A stretch of 64,000 nt of DNA from assembly GCF_000247815.1 (NCBI RefSeq), contig NW_004775931.1, positions 280,170 through 344,169 of the forward strand, written 5' to 3'. This DNA comes from Ficedula albicollis. Taxonomy: Eukaryota; Chordata; Aves; Passeriformes; Muscicapidae. Under the pieces are notes generated by a model. That model was not told the DNA's origin. It was given only the letters and a program-made list of their open reading frames with translations, and did no database searches. Below are positions 14,311 to 28,263 of this stretch, piece by piece. The position numbers and the translations under genes were made by a program. Position 1 is the first letter of the stretch. Each line of letters starts with the position of its first letter.

Positions 14311-16355
14311 ACCATCACAAACTGTATTTTCTGCCTACTTTAACATTTCTTCCCGTGGAATCTGTATGTCTGTGCCATCATTTTCAATCTGTTCCTGGAA
14401 GAGCTTGTCTCAAGGCATTTTCCTTGCAATATTTTAATTAAACTTTCTTTCTTTCAATTTAGTTGGGTTCATTAAGTGACGTCCTGAACTGCTGAAATGA
14501 ATTGCTTACAAGTGGTTTGTGTAACGCCTTGAAGGAGCAGACTGCAGCTATAAATGAGCCTGCCTTTGAACTTTACAAGTTTTGCCACTTGGGGTGCAGA
14601 AAGCACCCAAATGTCTCAAGTCCCTGGGGAAGGCCCCAGGTCTGTAGGCAAGGCACCATTCCTGCCTCCTGCTGGTAAGTTACACAGAGGGAAAACCACT
14701 TGTTTATAAACTACAAATGTAAATAGCAAATATTTCTGCTTGAAAAGTAACAAATTTCCTATATACATCTATCTTTAATGGAAACAAATCCCTTGTTTGT
14801 TACAGGGAGTAAATTCCAGGATGTTAGAGGCTTCCAAATGGAAGCATGGACATTCACTAGATCCAGTGAAAACCCTCCTCCAGTCAGATAGGATTTAATT
14901 AAGTTGATTCTCACAGGGAATTAGAAGTCTTTGCTGGAAGCTCTTTTTCTGGTGTCAGGGCTGTGACACCAGAACATGGTGCTTCCCCAGGCAGGATCAG
15001 TGGAAAATATTTTTGACAAAACTGTTGGGCTGAGATAATCTTGGCTGCTGGGTGCAGCAGGAGAAGGGTTAGCGAGGGTGTCTGCAGCACACATGGCCAA
15101 CATAACTCCACAGCATCCAACAGCTCCACTGAAAAGCTGCAGTGATAAACAGCGTGCTGTCCTACAGACCTCACCTTCTACAACGAGTTGAGCTGGTACC
15201 TCATCTCTTTTCCTCCTCGTGTTGTCAGTGAGGAAACAAGTTACTGGATGTGACCTGACATAGGCAACTCTGCTCCTGTTCACTGCCCATGGTCTGCCCA
15301 GCACTCACCCAGAGACAGGGCACTGCCTCCCTCCTGCCTGCTGAGGTTCACTAGGGCTGAGCCACCTCTGGTAGGGCTGCAGAGCAGGTCCCAGCAGGTC
15401 CCAGCAGGTCCCAGGTCCTGCTGCTGCCCTGACAAGCCAGTGCTTCATCCCAGGCTGGGGACACAGCCCAGGACCACAAGAGCAGCATCACCTCACCAAA
15501 ACAGCCACGCAGCAAGAGCCCCTGTGGGACACTCAGCACAGGTACAGTCCCTGCCCAAATGCCCAGGTGTTTGCTGGGGTGAGGGTTTTAACAGCTCTGC
15601 TGCTTCCCATTCTGACAGAAATCTGGGCATTACTTAATTCAAAACAGAAAACAAACTGCACTGTGGGCTGTGAGCACGTTTGGGCTTCGTTCAGAAGGGG
15701 GAAAAGTGAAAATACTAATTAACCCCAGTTGTTGGAAGAACGCCCTGCAGAAACATGATTCAAAATGGGTCACAAATCATAAAATAATAATAATAAAAAA
15801 AAGCCACAATGCTCTGGGGACATTAAGCGATTACAGAGAGTTGTTATTTGGCTGATTTTCACACTTCATTAGCATGTGCATAATTTAACAAGTGAACGTG
15901 CTGAGGGCTGGCAACACACAAGAGCCACTTCCTTGAAACACGAACTGTAAATTGGGACACCACAGTTAGGGGGCCTGTTCTAAATCATGATGGAAAAGCA
16001 GCAGACATCAATCCCAGGCCTTCAGCAGAAGAAAGGGATGTTCAGGGCCACAGACCAAGCAGAGAGGTGCCATGGGAAGGCAGCTGCCCCTCTGGACATG
16101 GCACAGAGAGCCCAGCTTCACGTGGCTCAAAGCCATCTAACACAAATTAGGTAAATCTGGGTAGAAACAACTCAGTGAATCTGTGACTTTCTACAGCTCC
16201 CCCTTGCCTGGCACTCGCCACAGAGCAGTGGGGATGGCACTGAAGCAGGGGCAGGCTTTGGTAGTTACCTCAGAGCAGGAAACCCTCCAGCACACTCATT
16301 CCCCTTGCAGCAGGGAGAAAGGGGGCAGGAAACAAAGGTGATTTATCAGTGCCAC
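14311..16355 (-). other. PPP2R2B: PPP2R2B intron: single-copy stretch
   Basis: This unique sequence has AT-rich parts (about 14311-14900 and 15640-15960). A small gtcccagcag triplication lies at 15389-15414. No exon is recognised. Confidence 0.55.
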
Positions 16356-16643
16356 AATGGCCATATCAAATGGAAGGGCAATGGCAAGGTGAACCCGATC
16401 AGGGCGCAGGGCTGGACCCACAGGCATCCCACTCCAGGGCTGTGACTCTGGGGGCTGGAGGCTCCAGAGCCATCAGCCAGGCACCAGGACCAGGACCAGG
16501 ATGGCCGTGTCACATGGAAGGGCAATGGCAAGGTGAACCCGACCAGGGCGCAGGGCTGGACCCACAGGCATCCCACTCCAGGGCTGTGACTCTGGGGGCT
16601 GGAGGCTCCAGAGCCATCAGCCAGGCACCAGGACCAGGACCAG
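16356..16643. repeat. 144-bp tandem duplication, two copies
   Basis: The segment containing ggaagggcaatggcaaggtg (first copy from 16356) recurs at an offset of 144. The copies differ near their start (atatcaaatgg versus gtgtcacatgg) and at aacccgatc versus aacccgacc. Confidence 0.85.
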
Positions 16644-16713
16644 GACCAGGACAAGGACAAGGACAAGGACCAGGACAAGGACAAGGACAAGGACCAGGAC
16701 TAGGACCAGGACA
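16628..16713. repeat. (CCAGGA/CAAGGA)n hexamer array
   Basis: caccaggaccaggaccagga passes into caaggacaaggacaaggacc and on to ccaggacagagc. It directly follows the second 144-bp copy and is an expansion of the accagg end of that unit. Confidence 0.9.
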
Positions 16714-19700
16714 GAGCAGCCCAGGGCACGAGCTGTCCATTGCAGGACTCCCACAGCACCTCACAAGGCTGGCAGACACAGCAAGCACAGGTGTCCAGCA
16801 CAAGGAGACCTGAGCTGAGGGCAAAGGGATGGTTCAGATGGGGGAGAGATGAGATTTTTGCAAGGAAAAAATCTCTCGTTCCTTTTGCCCCACAGTATGT
16901 AGCAGTCACATCTCTAATCACCGTTCCAGATTGTAATTTCCCCATATTTTAACAGAGATTCTGTTTATGAAACTGCAAGAGGATTTAGTACTGATGAATA
17001 ATGCCATGAGGTCTGGGAGATGTTTCTCTATATGATTAACTGACCACAGGCCATTTGTTTTACAACAAAGAGGTTCAATGATCCGTGCACACTGATTTAT
17101 TCAGCCCCCATCTAGTGCAGTGGCTGGCATCTTCCTCGTGCCCCGTGTGCACATGATGGGAGGATGCAGACTGTGGAGCTGTGCCCAGTGCTGTGCGTGG
17201 CAGTGCATCAGCTGGGGCAGAGCTGCTGGGCAGAAACCCCAGACCTTGTGGGGGAACCCAAGTGGCACCCAGGTTTCACAGGGAAGCAGGGCTCTGCTTT
17301 TGGGCTCTGCTCTTGGGTTCTCCCTTGCACTCGGCTCACTGGGCACTGCTGCCACTTCTCTCACATTTCTGATTTCAGATACAACATTTGCTGCAAAGAC
17401 AATTGGTTCTACAAAATAAACTGGGGGAATCCATAACAGCCCTGTCACATTGGACACTGCTGATGAAATACTGCTGCACTATACAGTGTGTGAGAACTGG
17501 CAAGTGGATCTCACTCTGAATAAAAGTGGAACTGACAAATGTTCTGTAATTGTCCAAATTAAACAGCTGATGGCAAGTACCTGGCATGCTCTGGTACCAC
17601 ATAGTTTCTCTCCATAAGCACTTGATTTTGATCAGTCTGTGTTCCAGGAAGGGATGCTGGAAAGGTTAACTTCCTTCTGAATTTGACTCTTAATAATTGA
17701 ACAAGAAATGTTACAGCTACAGAAGAAGTCTGAGTTTCTCCATCCAATGAAACACATCAAGGCCTGGATGGCACTTACTGTTGTTTTATTTTGCTGTACA
17801 TAAATAATGAGGAGTGAGGATGCAGTACTTTGAAGTTGAACTTTGGAGCATGAGCAGAGCTACAGCGAGAGTAATAAATTATGCAAAACTATTTGTGCTT
17901 AGAATGTTAATGTTTCAATGCAAACAGGCACTTTTTAAACCTCTTCTTAAAACCCAAAGAATCCTCAGGACCAAACCATATGGTTTAAGTCAGCAGCCTA
18001 TAGCAAGCTTAATGCTTCTGCCAGCCAGCAAGGATTTGGGCAATTAGTTTATTAATGTGTTTATGTAAACAAAGAGAGAAAAAGTTGGGGAAAGTCTCAT
18101 CCATTTCTCTCTGCCAAACTTACTGAGCATCATCAAACAGAGAAAATGCAAATCTAAAAAACTTTAAAATCCAACAAAGCCCCAGCCAGCCCCAGCAGCC
18201 TGACAAGCAGAACTGGTGATGCCCTCACATATACAGGGCAGAGCAGGGTGGTGTCTTACCAGAGTCATAAAGAATGGGCAAAATGGTCCCTTCCAACCTC
18301 CAGAATCCATGGAACCTCAAGCAGAAAACACCCATATCACTTATAGTTTATTATTAAATATCCCTGACTCAGGACAGGAATATCTAATTATCCTAATTGC
18401 TTCTGCTTTGGGAATGGGCCCTCTACACTTGGATAAAGGTGCCTATAAACAGCAGCATTTCTGCCTGCTCAGGCTGCAGGTCAGGTTTTATATGCTCTGA
18501 GAAGATTAACTTTATTCTTAGTGAAGAATTTAATTACAGGAAGCGATTAGCCAAGTGCTCCCAGTCCATAGAGAGCTGTGTGGGAGTGGGCACCTCCGCT
18601 CTTGTGCAGGAAGCCAGGAACAGTGACATTATTGCAAAGCCATTTGGGTTTGAGGTGACACCAGCCAGACCTGGATCTCCACAGGCCAATTACAACATGC
18701 TGACTTCAGCAACATACAGCAGGGCTGGGAAGGGGGAAACCAATAAAAAGACAGCAGGAGACCGAAAGTCCATTTGAAAATGCAGGAATACATCGGTTTA
18801 TAGGCTTGTTTTCTAATTGCAACACTGCAAAAATCAATGGCTTTTGAAAAGTAAAAGAAATACAGTAAACTGCTTGCAAACTCTGCTAGTCAGAAAACTG
18901 CACTTGCTGATAAATGCCCTGTTTCCTCTGTCTTTTGGAGGACAGGACAAAAGAATGCCTTGAATACTTGCCATCTCTTGAAACCCTTTCCACTGCATGT
19001 TAATAACTGCAGCTGTTCCCTAAGCAAGAAAAAACTGTAATTAAATACACCTAAAATGGCCTTGCAGCCTCCGAATAGCACTGCCAAGGACTAGCAGAGG
19101 CTAGACCCAGCAAGGCCCCAGCTGCCTGCGAGCCCCTCAGGTGGGAGGGCAGTGGTGGGAACACTCTGGGGCGCACACGGGGCACCCAGCGGGGACAGCT
19201 CGCTCCGAGGACATTGTGCTGCATTTTTCCACTGCTAATTACACCCCCTCCTCCTCCCAGGCCTGCATGTGCCCTAAGAAGGCACCGGCTGGGCCCACTA
19301 CTCATAAGGCCACCAGCCCAGAGCTGCCCTGAGCTTGACAGGTTTTCCAGGGGCTTGGTCTCATTTGAAGAGGAAAAAATGCAGATGAAAAAAGCCTTTT
19401 TCTGGCAAACCCTAGTCCTCTTGATTTCATCACCTCATCAATAACTTTGCACGTTGTCAGAAACAGATGGCAGGGAAAGAAAGAGGTTTAGTGAGGCAGC
19501 AGCTATCAGGAGATCAAGAACAAAGTGCCTCCCAAGTCTGGAATTCAGCTGGGTAGCAGTACCTCAGAGCAGGGCACAGCTCCTCCCTGGAGCCAGGAAA
19601 ACCATTCCCAGGCAGGGAAGTGAAAAGCACACGCTGCTCAGGCTGGCTGCAGCACCCCTGAGGGGCAGCAGGGCTGGGCTGCAGTGCCCTGTTTGGAGAG

Positions 19701-20720
19701 CAGGGCTGGCACTGGCCATGGCCACTGCTCTGGGCACTCCTGGGCTCCGGCCACAGGCTGTAAACACGCTGAGGGAGTCGAGCAAGGTGCTTTGCCCATC
19801 CCCTGCAAATGCTGGGACAGGCAGGACACCTGTCCTGACATGGACAGACACCTCCTGCACATGGGAACATGAGCATGCCTGAGGAGATGTGTCCCTCCAG
19901 AACGCACAAGGAGCAGTTAAATCAACCTAAAAACAGCCTCACAGGTTCCTTTCTCAGGAGAAAGCAGAGCCCTCTTCATTAAAGAAACAAAGCCTTCAAG
20001 AATAGTACCCCAGAGCCTCTCTGGCTGCCCAGGCTGCGTGGGTCCCTGGCAAAGGGAAACACACCAGGCATGAGCACCATTTGGAGCAACTCCTGGCAGT
20101 TCTGTGCAGAATGTTTGCCCCGTCTCTAAAGGAGGACTCTGGCTCACCCTGCACCACTGTCCTGCTGCTCCCACATCAGCAGCCCCAGGGCTGGACCCAC
20201 CCACTGGCCCCGTGAGAAGCTGGGGAGCTGGGAAGGGGCAGGGGTGAGGGAAGGAACAAGCTGGAAGTTCACTAGAGGCAGTGACAAGTGTGTGTGTGTG
20301 TCTGTCTGTCTGCAGCCAAGCACATGGACATGCACAGCAGCAGCTGGAAACACAACCAACTGCCCACAGCCATAAGGGCTTTTCAATCCGCAGCTGCTCA
20401 TCCCTGAGAACAGGGGTCCCAAAATGCTTGTGAAGATTCCTCTGCCCTTCTGCTCCTCCCACAGGTAGAACACCCCGTGGGAAAGGGGGAGATGCTTCTG
20501 CCTGCCTGAGAGAGAGCTTGGTGCAGAGAGGGCACCTTGCACTGTGGCTGGATTTGGCTGTTCAAGGAGGTGGCAGGATAGGTGCTGAGCCAAAGGCCCC
20601 AGAGGACAACATCCTTCTGCAACACAGACATGTGGAACCAGAGCCCTCCCATCCCAGTCCTGTGAACCACAGGGACACTGGGACCACTCAGGCAGAGATG
20701 CCAGGGATGGGATCTCACAC
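16714..20720 (-). other. PPP2R2B: PPP2R2B intron: single-copy stretch
   Basis: This is four kilobases of unique intronic sequence, AT-rich around 16900-18150 and 18760-19060, with a short (GT)n(CTGT)n run near 20287-20313. It has no gene with recognisable homology. A weak CR1-tail resemblance (ggtcccttccaacctc, 18284-18299) is too short to call. Confidence 0.55.
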
Positions 20721-20869
20721 TTGTATTTAACAGACAAAAATGTTCAATACACACCTCTATTTACACAGGTGTTCAATACACACCTGTATTTGACAGACAA
20801 AGGTGTTCAATACACACCTGTATTTCACACAGGTGTTCAATACACACCTGTATTTGACAGACAAAGCAC
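20721..20869. repeat. 29-34 bp tandem repeat, about 4.5 copies
   Basis: Units of the type tgtatttgacagacaaaggt plus gttcaatacacacc alternate with a shorter form carrying tttacacag or ttcacacag. The alternation long-short-long-short suggests a two-unit higher-order period. Confidence 0.85.
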
Positions 20870-21763
20870 CGTGGCTGTGTCCATCACCAGCCAGGGCAAG
20901 GGAATGTGGGTTGGGATCTGCAGGTCACAGCACTCCCAGGCAACCTTCACACAGACACTGACAGCAGCATTTGGCCCCGAGAGCCCAACTTAGAGCAAGG
21001 CTAATTGTATTAAGGACCACACAGTGTATTGCTTTGTTTGTAATGAGTTTTAGGCTTTAGAAGCTGAGAATCCCATCTGCAAGAACAGACTGTTGCAGGA
21101 TTCATCTATTAATAGCCACTGGTACACGCTTCCAGCTGAGGGACACGAGGAGGGAGGAGACAACCAGATGGAGATAATGCATTAGGGTGACACAAAGCCA
21201 AAAAAAGGATGATCCACTTCCCCACATCCTCACACACATCTCAGGCTTGCAGCAGGGGGCAAATGAAGTGTCACATGTAATTAACTCATAAACATCCTAA
21301 TTAGAACGTTTTTACATTTGATCAAATGTCCAAATATGACAAGTCTTCAGTGTCCTCCTCAGAGCCTCGTGCAAACAAGGTGACACTGCAGACTTCAGCT
21401 CTTCAAAGCAGGACCCATGCCCAGCCTGGCACTGCACTCATGGGCAGCAGTCAACAAACACTTCTGTAAGATCCTGTTTATGAAGTGCTCTGAGACCTGC
21501 TAGTGAAGGTGTGCTGGGTGAGAACCAAGAGCTGCTCTCCCTTCCTCCCAAATGCAGTTCTCAGGCACCTGAGCCAGGCTGACCCACAGCAGCCTGTCAG
21601 CAGGAACTGATGGGCACTGCCACGGTGAGCAACTCTGACCATGTCCAGATCCATGGGGCACATGGTCTGGCCTCAGTGTCACCAAAACAGCCCCAGCTGC
21701 CAGGTCATCTCTGCACAGCATCATCACAATCTTGGGTGAACTCCACCATTTAGTGCCACAGGT
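20870..21763 (-). other. PPP2R2B: PPP2R2B intron: single-copy stretch
   Basis: This is unique sequence. No exon, RNA gene or mobile element is recognised. Confidence 0.5.
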
Positions 21764-21969
21764 ACTGATCTTTGTTTTTATGCCCAATGTTTTTCTGCCT
21801 GGTGACTTCCATTGCTGAGAAAAGCTGAATACCCTGTCATAGCTGGAGCATCACCACCAGTAACACCTCCTGCTGCACTTTGCAGGACTCCTAATGAAAA
21901 AGTCACATCCAGGTGCCAAATGACAGCATGAAACAGGATCCACAGCCAGATCTCTGCTGCAGGAGAGCT
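21764..21969. repeat. Left flank of the N gap, duplicated on the right side
   Basis: About 205 bases beginning tactgatctttgtttttatg recur at 22082-22293 with an extra ctggct. The copy stops at gcaggagagct exactly where the N run begins. Confidence 0.85.
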
Positions 21970-22080
21970 NNNNNNNNNNNNNNNNNNNNNNNNNNNNNNN
22001 NNNNNNNNNNNNNNNNNNNNNNNNNNNNNNNNNNNNNNNNNNNNNNNNNNNNNNNNNNNNNNNNNNNNNNNNNNNNNNNN
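21970..22080. other. Assembly gap, 111 N
   Basis: This is a run of undetermined bases. Both flanks carry the same sequence, so the gap may be an unresolved overlap rather than missing DNA. Confidence 0.99.
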
Positions 22081-22081
22081 A

Positions 22082-22293
22082 TACTGATCTCTGGCTTTGT
22101 TTTTATGCCCAATGTTTTTCTGCCTGGTGACTTCCATTGCTGAGAAAAGCTGAATACCCTGTCATAGCTGGAGCATCACCACCAGTAACACCTCCTGCTG
22201 CACTTTGCAGGACTCCTAATGAAAAAGTCACATCCAGGTGCCAAATGACAGCATGAAACAGGATCCACAGCCAGATCTCTGCTGCAGGAGAGC
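22082..22293. repeat. Right copy of the N-gap flank
   Basis: This copy matches 21764-21969 and then continues as tgcactgagctctgc into the 298-bp tandem duplication. Confidence 0.85.
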
Positions 22294-22305
22294 TTGCACT
22301 GAGCT

Positions 22306-22901
22306 CTGCACGGGCAGAGGGGCTTCCCTCAGATGCCTGCAGGATGCCAGCAGCATGACAGCCCATCAGCACTTTTTGGGTTTTCTCCATCGCCACGGTG
22401 ATGGAGCACCAGTGCAGAGGCTCCCCACAGACACTGTGCCTCCTGCCCTGCCCCTGGGCTGCTTCCAGCCAGCACAAGGAGCCCAGCAGGAGCTCAGCTG
22501 CCAGCTCAGAGCACTGCTGAGCAGAGCCAGCACGGCTCCTGGGACTCACAGCGTCGCCAGGGCAGGCAGGCTCCTGTGGCTGCAGGACTCAGCCGCCTTC
22601 AGACTGCACGGGCAGAGGGGCTTTCTTCAGATGCCTGCAGGATGCCAGCAGCATGACAGCCCATCAGCACTTTTTGGGTTTTCTCCATCGCCACGGTGAT
22701 GGAGCACCAGTGCAGAGGCTCCCCACAGACACTGTGCCTCCTGCCCTGCCCCTGGGCTGCTTCCAGCCAGCACAAGGAGCCCAGCAGGAGCTCAGCTGCC
22801 AGCTCAGAGCACTGCTGAGCAGAGCCAGCACGGCTCCTGGGACTCACAGCGTCGCCAGGGCAGGCAGGCTCCTGTGGCTGCAGGACTCAGCCGCCTTCAG
22901 A
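22306..22901. repeat. 298-bp tandem duplication, two copies
   Basis: Copy one starts at ctgcacgggcagaggggctt (22306) and copy two at 22604. The only difference I noticed is ccctcag versus tcttcag. The shared block includes tgacagcccatcagcacttt and gtcgccagggcaggcaggct. Confidence 0.9.
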
Positions 22902-25354
22902 CAGAGCTCTGCTGACCCTGATGGCTGCACTAACCCAGAGCAGAGCCCCCACCCAGGGCCAACACCAAAACTCAACAGTTTGTCACTGCCGGGAGAACTG
23001 CAGGGCCCTGGTCACTCTGGTGCCTTCGAGCAGAGCAATTCTGTGGAAGGAAAGTGCTGCAGGGACGCTTGCAAAGATCCTGATGGGACTCTGGCTCCTG
23101 CCAAGGAACCAGGAAAGCAGCCAGAGTGCCCCTGGATCCCTGCATGGCTCGTGTCCTGCAGCTGAGAGCGTTACCACTGAGCAGAGGCAATCCCAGGCAG
23201 ACTCTGGCACACTGTTCCTGCTAGCCAAAAATGTCCAGCGGGGAACCAGTTACAGAGCAACAATGCTCATGCTGCTATTATAATTAAGAATCTGTCAGCC
23301 TGCTGAAACAGAGGCCAGGTTCATTTAGGGATTGTGAGGGAGGGCTCTCCAAATCTGCCTCTCCAATCCTCTCTGCTCCATCCCCCAGACCCCACAGAGA
23401 TGCATGTTTCCATGGACAGCTTGCCAGCTGAGGCTGGAGCAAGCTGCACCACTGCTGACATCTCCTGCTCCAAAACACAAGTGCAAGGGTCCCCCCAGTC
23501 ATTACAGAGGTTTCCAGTGGAACCAGGAACAGCAGGCATGTGTCAGCCGTAGCCAGGGTGCCAGGGCAGGGGGACACTGGCTGTGCAGCCACATCAGCTC
23601 AGGTGACACGTCAAATCCCAGCTGAGACACGTCTCTCTTGCTATGAGCTTGCTATCAGCTGATGAGGACCCAGACAGCAAGAATGAAAACACCTAAAGGA
23701 AACTTTAGCAACCAACTGGTCTTCCAAAGTCTACAAAACCTTGAAAGTGAGCACATTTAGGGAGCTCTGCTTGTGTTCGGCTGGGTTCACTGAAGCCACA
23801 GCTGAACCAGAAGCTGTTTCGTGGTCCAGGGCTTCCCCCACTGCTGTAACTCAGCAAGCTCGTTATCAGCATTTGGAGAGGCTCAGCTTTGATACCCCTT
23901 GCACTTAAATGACTTGCAGATCAAACCACGCAGTGAACAGAATTTTTAAATTAAACTACAAAATTATTTAAAATCCCCTTTGAGGACGTTATCACAGGGT
24001 TAACACCCACTCTGGCTTCAGATAATACAGCAGCAATAAATGGTAATGTGCTCTATGAAACGTGATTTATTTTTGCTGAGCAGGCTTGGCATTATAAATC
24101 TGAGCACTCTTAACATTTAAAGTTGTTATTCCAATGACAAAATAGACATGAGGGAGATAACAGTCTTTATCTCCATTAATGTTTTACTGTTGTTCAGAGA
24201 ATACGGAAATGGACTGATCCAAGCATAGGAAAATCACAGCAATTTGTTTGCGTATTGGGGAAGCTGAGATAATGGTTGTGTTTTATGAGTGCACCAGGGA
24301 ATCAGCTGAAATGCAGGACAGAGCAGATCAAAATGAGGGATTAATTGGCTACTTTGGTTTCTGGTTTCTATTCTGGTTACATTTCCATTCCAGGACCTGC
24401 CTTAGCATGACATCAGTGATGGTCCATGTGCGTGGCTGAGCAGCTGACCCTGGCGCCCGAGGAAGGGAGCAAACAGGCTTTAAAGGGAGCAAAAAGGCTG
24501 CACAACACTTGTGTGCAATGCAGACAAGCAGTCTGCCACGGAGACAGGACCCTGCTGGAGACTCAGCTGCCTGGGAGGGACTCTGCTCTCCTGAGCCCCA
24601 CTCGGAGCCCCTGCAGCTTCCTGAGGTGTCACAACACACAGCTCCTGACCTGGCTGGCATTTCACCTCCTTCCCAAGGTACACACTGCTGCCAGAGCACC
24701 AGCACCCTCCATGAGCTGAACCTGAAACACTGGGCTGGAGCTGCAGTGAGGGCTGTGCTTAAGCAGATAAAGGCTGGAAACCAAACCAACAAAACCCCAG
24801 ACAAACCACACAGCCAGCTGCCCAGCCCAGGACTCCCTGGGCCAGAGAGGGAGACCCTTTCCCCTCAAGAAATCAGGTTCACAATGCATCGGGGAAAACA
24901 ACAGCAGTGCTGCCCTCAGTGGAGACATCGACTCAGTCACACCTTCACTGGGAGGATGGCAGGGAGGTGAGCTGGGGCCAGCACTGCTGACAGCGTACAA
25001 AAGCACACCAGTGCCCACACACCTGGCCTCCAGCGCCCAGGAACCAGGGCAGGTGGCCACGGTGGCATCTCAGCCTTTCCTGAGCGCTGGGTCAGGCCCA
25101 GGCCAGTTCTGGGTTCACTGCGCCCCAGCTGCCCCTCCCCAGGGCAGGGCAATCGCCAGCTCCCTAATTCCAATTCATGGGGATTTTGGGAGGGCTGCAA
25201 AGAGCTCAGGTGCCACTGCCCAGGGCTGCCAGATGCCCGGCAGCCACAGCAGCTCCACACAGGGATGCTGAGATGAGAATCTGGGTCTTTTGGTCATCTC
25301 CAGGCAAAGCAGCTCTGCAGCAGCTGCACCAGCACTGGCTGCCCAGACCCAGGA
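22902..25354 (-). other. PPP2R2B: PPP2R2B intron: single-copy stretch
   Basis: This is unique sequence, with an AT-rich part at 23880-24400 that could hold conserved non-coding elements. Several open frames of 100-150 codons have no recognisable domain. Confidence 0.5.
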
Positions 25355-26302
25355 TGCTCACAGGGCACTGCCCGGACCCGGGGGGCTCACAGGGCACCCC
25401 TCGGTTCTCCCTGCCCTGCCAGCCCCGCCTGCAGCTGCGGTTTTGTGCCTGCTCAGCACATCGCTGCAGCCGCCATGGGGAGGAGCAGGTTGGGAGCAGC
25501 CGCTCTTTTTAAGCCTGATCAGCATCCTGCCAGGTGAGCACGGCCCCGCTCCGTGTGCCGGCTCAGCCTCAGCCCCCACACTCACACAGCGGGAGCGGGC
25601 GGCACCCACTCACACCCCTGCAGCATTTCCAAGTGATCCAGCAGCTGCCATGGATATTCCCAAAGGATTCTTTCCACAAGCATTTATTCCCCCGGCCAAT
25701 TGCTAACAAGCAAGTCTGGACTCTAAAATCTTGGATGTCTTTTCCAACCTTTACGATTCTCTGATTGCAGCCCTGCTGGCACAGGTGACCTCTGCTCCAG
25801 CCTGCAGAATTGGGGAAGCTGATGATCACCCAGTCTGCCATGGCCTTAAGTCCTTCCACCTACTGACCTTCCTTCTGATACACCAGGTCTCACCAGCTCT
25901 TTCGGTAGGAGGTGTCAGGGGTTTGGCACAGCCCTGCAGACTCCTGCTCCCACAAGCAGCCACAGGGACAATCTGCTGGGTCAGGTTGGGAGCACACCCA
26001 GCCCAGCATCCTGTCTCCAGCAGACCACAGGCAATACACAAACAGAGCAACCATGCAACCTTTCCTAATATTCTCCCACCCTCTGCACTGTTCAGCTCAG
26101 GGGCCCCATGAACCAGGGGTGCTCTCTCTATGTTTAGTAAATCTTGACCACTTCACCAAGTCCCTCAATTCCATTCCGAAACCTGATGACAGGCCCAGAC
26201 CCCTCCATGTTGCTGTAGGTGCCTGCTGGGAGTGACCCAGCTTTCCCCAGCACTGGAGAGGGAGCAGCTTGGTTCTCACACAGGGTTGAGGAGACAGAGA
26301 CA
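25355..26302. repeat. Left copy of a ~950-base duplication flanking poly-G
   Basis: The sequence from the ctcacagggcactgcccgga unit through gaggagacagagaca recurs at an offset of 1961 (right copy to 28263). I saw one clear base difference (ggcacaggtgacc versus ggcagaggtgacc) over the block. It includes a possible CR1 3' tail at 25732-25767. Confidence 0.9.
25732..25767 (+). mobile_element. Possible CR1 3' tail remnant
   Basis: ggatgtcttttccaaccttt followed by acgattctctgatt resembles the end of a CR1 element in sense orientation (cttccaacc...gattctatgatt). It is duplicated at 27693-27728 as part of the larger copy. The match is short, so this is only a possibility. Confidence 0.45.
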
Positions 26303-26304
26303 AG

Positions 26305-27360
<1,056 letters not shown>

Positions 27361-28263
27361 CTCGGTTCTCCCTGCCCTGCCAGCCCCGCCTGCAGCTGCG
27401 GTTTTGTGCCTGCTCAGCACATCGCTGCAGCCGCCATGGGGAGGAGCAGGTTGGGAGCAGCCGCTCTTTTTAAGCCTGATCAGCATCCTGCCAGGTGAGC
27501 ACGGCCCCGCTCCGTGTGCCGGCTCAGCCTCAGCCCCCACACTCACACAGCGGGAGCGGGCGGCACCCACTCACACCCCTGCAGCATTTCCAAGTGATCC
27601 AGCAGCTGCCATGGATATTCCCAAAGGATTCTTTCCACAAGCATTTATTCCCCCGGCCAATTGCTAACAAGCAAGTCTGGACTCTAAAATCTTGGATGTC
27701 TTTTCCAACCTTTACGATTCTCTGATTGCAGCCCTGCTGGCAGAGGTGACCTCTGCTCCAGCCTGCAGAATTGGGGAAGCTGATGATCACCCAGTCTGCC
27801 ATGGCCTTAAGTCCTTCCACCTACTGACCTTCCTTCTGATACACCAGGTCTCACCAGCTCTTTCGGTAGGAGGTGTCAGGGGTTTGGCACAGCCCTGCAG
27901 ACTCCTGCTCCCACAAGCAGCCACAGGGACAATCTGCTGGGTCAGGTTGGGAGCACACCCAGCCCAGCATCCTGTCTCCAGCAGACCACAGGCAATACAC
28001 AAACAGAGCAACCATGCAACCTTTCCTAATATTCTCCCACCCTCTGCACTGTTCAGCTCAGGGGCCCCATGAACCAGGGGTGCTCTCTCTATGTTTAGTA
28101 AATCTTGACCACTTCACCAAGTCCCTCAATTCCATTCCGAAACCTGATGACAGGCCCAGACCCCTCCATGTTGCTGTAGGTGCCTGCTGGGAGTGACCCA
28201 GCTTTCCCCAGCACTGGAGAGGGAGCAGCTTGGTTCTCACACAGGGTTGAGGAGACAGAGACA

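Noticed and set aside
18216..18330. Possible second CR1 tail (ggtcccttccaacctc)
   Set aside because: Only about 16 bases resemble CR1 and the surrounding sequence does not.
20287..20313. (GT)n(CTGT)n run as a regulatory element
   Set aside because: It is a short ordinary microsatellite.
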